A DNA stretch of 64,000 nucleotides from Physcomitrium patens (Eukaryota; Streptophyta; Bryopsida; Funariales; Funariaceae): the NCBI RefSeq assembly GCF_000002425.4, contig NC_037258.1, forward strand, positions 4,069,709-4,133,708. The letters are read 5' to 3'. This document shows, piece after piece, positions 61,021 through 64,000 of this stretch (the first letter of the stretch is position 1; each line of letters opens with the position of its first letter). A program made the position numbers and the translations under genes. The notes under the pieces were generated by a model. The model ran no database searches. It worked only from the letters and a program-made list of their open reading frames with translations, and was not told the DNA's origin.

Positions 61021-64000
61021 TGACGAAATTAAGTCGTCCGAGAACGAAGGTCGAGATCGCTCGAAAAGTTGCGCACAAGATGAGTGTTGTTTACGGGACT
61101 GGTTTGAGGTGTCTGGTTGAGTGAGAACTTATCTGAACTCGCCCGAGTTAGGTGCTGTATGCGGCCTTGACATTGTGCTGCTTGTTCTTGTCATATTTGA
61201 CAAGCTTATGTTGAGCAAGCCTCGTGGAAGCTGAGGGTTGTCAGAAATTTCTACATAGGCTAAATTCGAGGTATATTTCTGTGTTTGCAAGCTGGTGGAT
61301 GTTCCTTAAAGGAGGAAGATTGTTCAGGTTGCTAGAACACCGAAAATAAGGCTTCCGAAATATTCGTCAAGCATTTCACGTCGGTTACATACTGAAGTTA
61401 GTAATTCGGCTTTATCATTTACCGGTGCAGAATTGACTGCACTGAAGCTGCTGTAGTGGCTGTAGATTTCATCTAAGGTCACTATGCAGATGTAATGGAG
61501 AGTTTGGCTTCGTGCGAGCCCTTCCGTGTAAGCATACTTGTCGTAGAATCCTGTAAAATAAGGGCCTGCATGGAGGTGTTATCCATGGAGGAAGTTTCGA
61601 GAGAAGGGAAGCTGCGAAAGTGCAGCGCGGGTAGGTCGCAATTTGTGATCAGGTCGGTTATGAGCGAAGGGTTGCAAGGAAGAATATTGTTACAGCGTAG
61701 AGGGCCGACACTTTCTACCTCGCCTTACAAGTCACGTTGAGCGCCCGGAGTCAGTCCAGGAGGACGAAACGATCTTCAAATTGTAAATAACACGTACGTA
61801 GTAACGGAAAGTTTCGATTGACAAGGTAAGTATCCTGGAAGAACGATCAACGAATCTTGCTGTCCTCTGTGAAATAACGCACAAGGATATTCGAGCTTTG
61901 CTGTGAATGGTGGAAAAGCACAAACGAAGGTCATTCATAGCGTGTTATCGTTGGAGAACAATCATGTCTAACTCAGTGTGACTGGTTGAACGAGTTAGGA
62001 GAGGTAGGCACCCCGTGCAATGGAATGGAAAGATTTCAGTCTCTCATCGACTAGCATGAGAAATCTTGCCCAGCAGAAAATGCACGAGACTTTTTCAATG
62101 TTTTCGTTGACGCAAGACAGTTCGGGAGAAGGTAGCGGTCAACAATCAGTATAGGTGGAAGATATGATACTAACTCAGTCGACAATTAATGAAGTTTGAG
62201 CGATCATATTCAAAACGTTTCGTAACCTCGACGCATACTTTGTAGCGATTGTAACTTCGACAGTAAGGACGGTCTAAAATCACAGTTCGAATATCATGCT
62301 CGGTGACACTGATTCAGTCAGTTATGTATTAACCTTATATTTGTACGATTTACCGTGACAGCAGGCTAGCACCTTTTGAAGACGATGTCGGAGAGCTCAG
62401 AGATTCTGGTCCACTTTCGGTTTTGGAAAGCTCTGGTCGGCTTAATCTCGTCGTTTCCATAGTTCGTAGTAAGTACTTGTGTCGCCAGTGTAGTACTTGA
62501 GCATTTACCACATAGTTTTTAACTTAAGAGGTCAAGGTAATTGAGATTACAGTAAGGTTGTGGATTGTCGACAAATCGAAATTACTCCTTAGGTACTGTT
62601 GTTCAGATCAATTTTCACTAGAGTTCACTCCCTCGCAGCTGTGCCAATCAACTGGGAAGGTGACTCCCAGGGTTTTCCAGAAGCACGTATGTGCTAGAGC
62701 CAGATGGGAATGTGAAGGAGGGGAATGAGAGAGTAATCGGAGAGGATCAGATGAGAGCAGTGTTTAGAGTGGAAAGCGCGAAGGAAGGGTGAAGACACTG
62801 CGGATTAGTCAGAGGACTTTAAAGTAATACGTACTCAGTGACGGTCATTAATGTTGATCTAACGAACAGATTACTCGATAATTTTCTGAAGGGACTAATA
62901 TTTTGGTGCTTTTCCTTGTGATTTCCTGGAACAACAGATGATTCGAGATGACCACAAATAGTGGAGGGGTTCACAAAGTCTGCGCATGAAGGGTAGACTG
63001 GGTCATCACCTCCGTTAGACATACAGCGAACGATAGCTGCAAGTGGTGGTAAAATACTTCAGCATCATCAGAAGAAAAAGGCTCTCACGTTCTCGGCAAT
63101 TCGTTAGAATATCATCAAAAGTCAATTGTAGTTTCAAAATTATCATCTTCTTGTGGAGAACAAATGCAGGACGCTAAAGCAGAGACGAGATTAGGAGACT
63201 TTCCAGTGTGGTGCTGCAACGAGAAGGAAAGAAGACGCCGCTAGGGATATGAGTTTATTAACTTTCTTAAGTGAGGATCAGGAGTCCGTGAGGGCGGACA
63301 ACAAACTTTTATCTTCTCATTCACCAATTACATGAGCGAACAACGATCACATTCTAATATGTAATTGTGGAATATGAGTACGTGTTTCTCATACAAACTT
63401 CTGATATCTGCTCAACCAGTTGCTGCGGGTGTTCACAATTCTTCCCCAAACTGTAGTCCCAGCTTAAGGACCTCCCCAACAATTCCCCCTGAGTTCCGGA
63501 CCGCAGACTGCCTGAGCAGGTAAGTTGGAAAAGTATTTAGTTGTAAAATTCCTTTTTTTTGAGGGAGGGGGTAAGAGGGTTTTGCAGTACTTTTCTTATT
63601 CCTGCTAATGAAGCTTGAACAGCGACGCAGAATTTTAGTGATGCATAGTGAGAGCAAACCTAATCCCACGTAGCGATCAACTCACATACAGGCATGAAAG
63701 AATGATCTTTTAAAACAGCGCAATACTGACCATAATAGGAATTTTAGCAGTTTAATAACTGCGTTTGCCTCGCGAAGTACTCGTTGAAATGACCTAGATG
63801 ACAAACTCTGCTGCAATAGGATCAGTAATGTATTGCTTTAGAGTGCACGTGAAATGGCTTGTGTGAACGCAGAGATTTCACTAGATTTTTGAATGGCTGC
63901 ACTTCATTGGATCTGCGGAAAAACATGAATAGGTGCTAAAAGAGTTGTAGTTGGGCGAATACAATAGACTAAGAGACTCTAGTTTTGAATGTTTGAAAAT
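61021..64000 (+). other. Possible long untranslated leader or noncoding transcript
   Basis: Balanced-composition, CpG-containing DNA free of the TA microsatellites seen elsewhere, yet with no long ORF on either strand. Consensus splice donors on the plus strand occur at 61826 (AAG|GTAAGTAT) and 63520 (CAG|GTAAGT). The longest plus frame is 61495-61740 (81 codons, beginning MESLASCEPFR), which could be an upstream ORF. Mosses often have multi-exon 5' leaders, so the coding exons may lie to the right of the window. A long noncoding RNA is the alternative. No protein can be assigned. Confidence 0.3.

Noticed and set aside
1..64000. tRNA, rRNA or CRISPR array
   Set aside because: Visual scan found no GGTTCGAATCC-type T-arm within a cloverleaf, no rRNA-like conserved sequence, and tandem repeats lack spacer architecture. 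A tRNAscan-SE run would settle the tRNA question.

Overview
The window is nuclear DNA of a land plant, most likely a moss (Physcomitrium or a relative). The main evidence is one clear protein-coding gene, a two-exon chlorophyll a/b-binding antenna protein at 14865-16304. It has the asparagine chlorophyll ligand and the general architecture of LHCB9, the red-shifted antenna described from Physcomitrium patens. AT-rich intergenic DNA, abundant (TA)n microsatellites, telo-box motifs, decayed Ty3/gypsy copies and hAT copies fit the same assignment. Species is an inference: no marker gene for species is present.

Layout. 1-2640: moderate-GC DNA with a possible terminal exon running in from the left edge and a frameshifted coding-like remnant near 1.76-2.12 kb. 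2641-14110: a very AT-rich, almost CpG-free block of decayed transposon DNA. It holds a telomere-like degenerate array (5.7-6.3 kb), a 72-bp (24-codon) tandem repeat (9.24-9.8 kb), a small CpG-retaining island (10.44-10.86 kb) and a recognisable but stop-riddled Ty3/gypsy reverse transcriptase (11.04-11.99 kb). 14110-19850: genic DNA with the LHCB9-like gene, its CCAAT/TATA/telo-box promoter and a 3.5-kb flank carrying a perfect 21-bp hairpin. 19850-25430: intergenic, with one GC-rich island. 25690-27920 (+) and 29075-31110 (-): two diverged, inactivated hAT-superfamily transposase copies in inverted orientation. 31-59 kb: a gene desert, AT-rich and dense in (TA)n, compound (TA)(TG)n and poly(A/T) tracts, with a 140-bp triplication, a MITE-like foldback, a 21-bp minisatellite beside a tRNA-Met-type primer-binding-like site, and scattered few-hundred-bp GC islands without convincing ORFs. 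59.1-64 kb: moderate-GC, purine-rich DNA that looks like the promoter and long untranslated leader of a gene lying beyond the right edge, though no protein can be assigned.

Only one gene can be named with confidence. Most apparent ORFs are chance reading frames, many running through microsatellites. The biologically most interesting item is the LHCB9-type antenna: a chloroplast thylakoid protein with Asn in place of the usual His at the Chl 603 site, sitting between TE-derived blocks. No operon-like or co-regulated system is visible.
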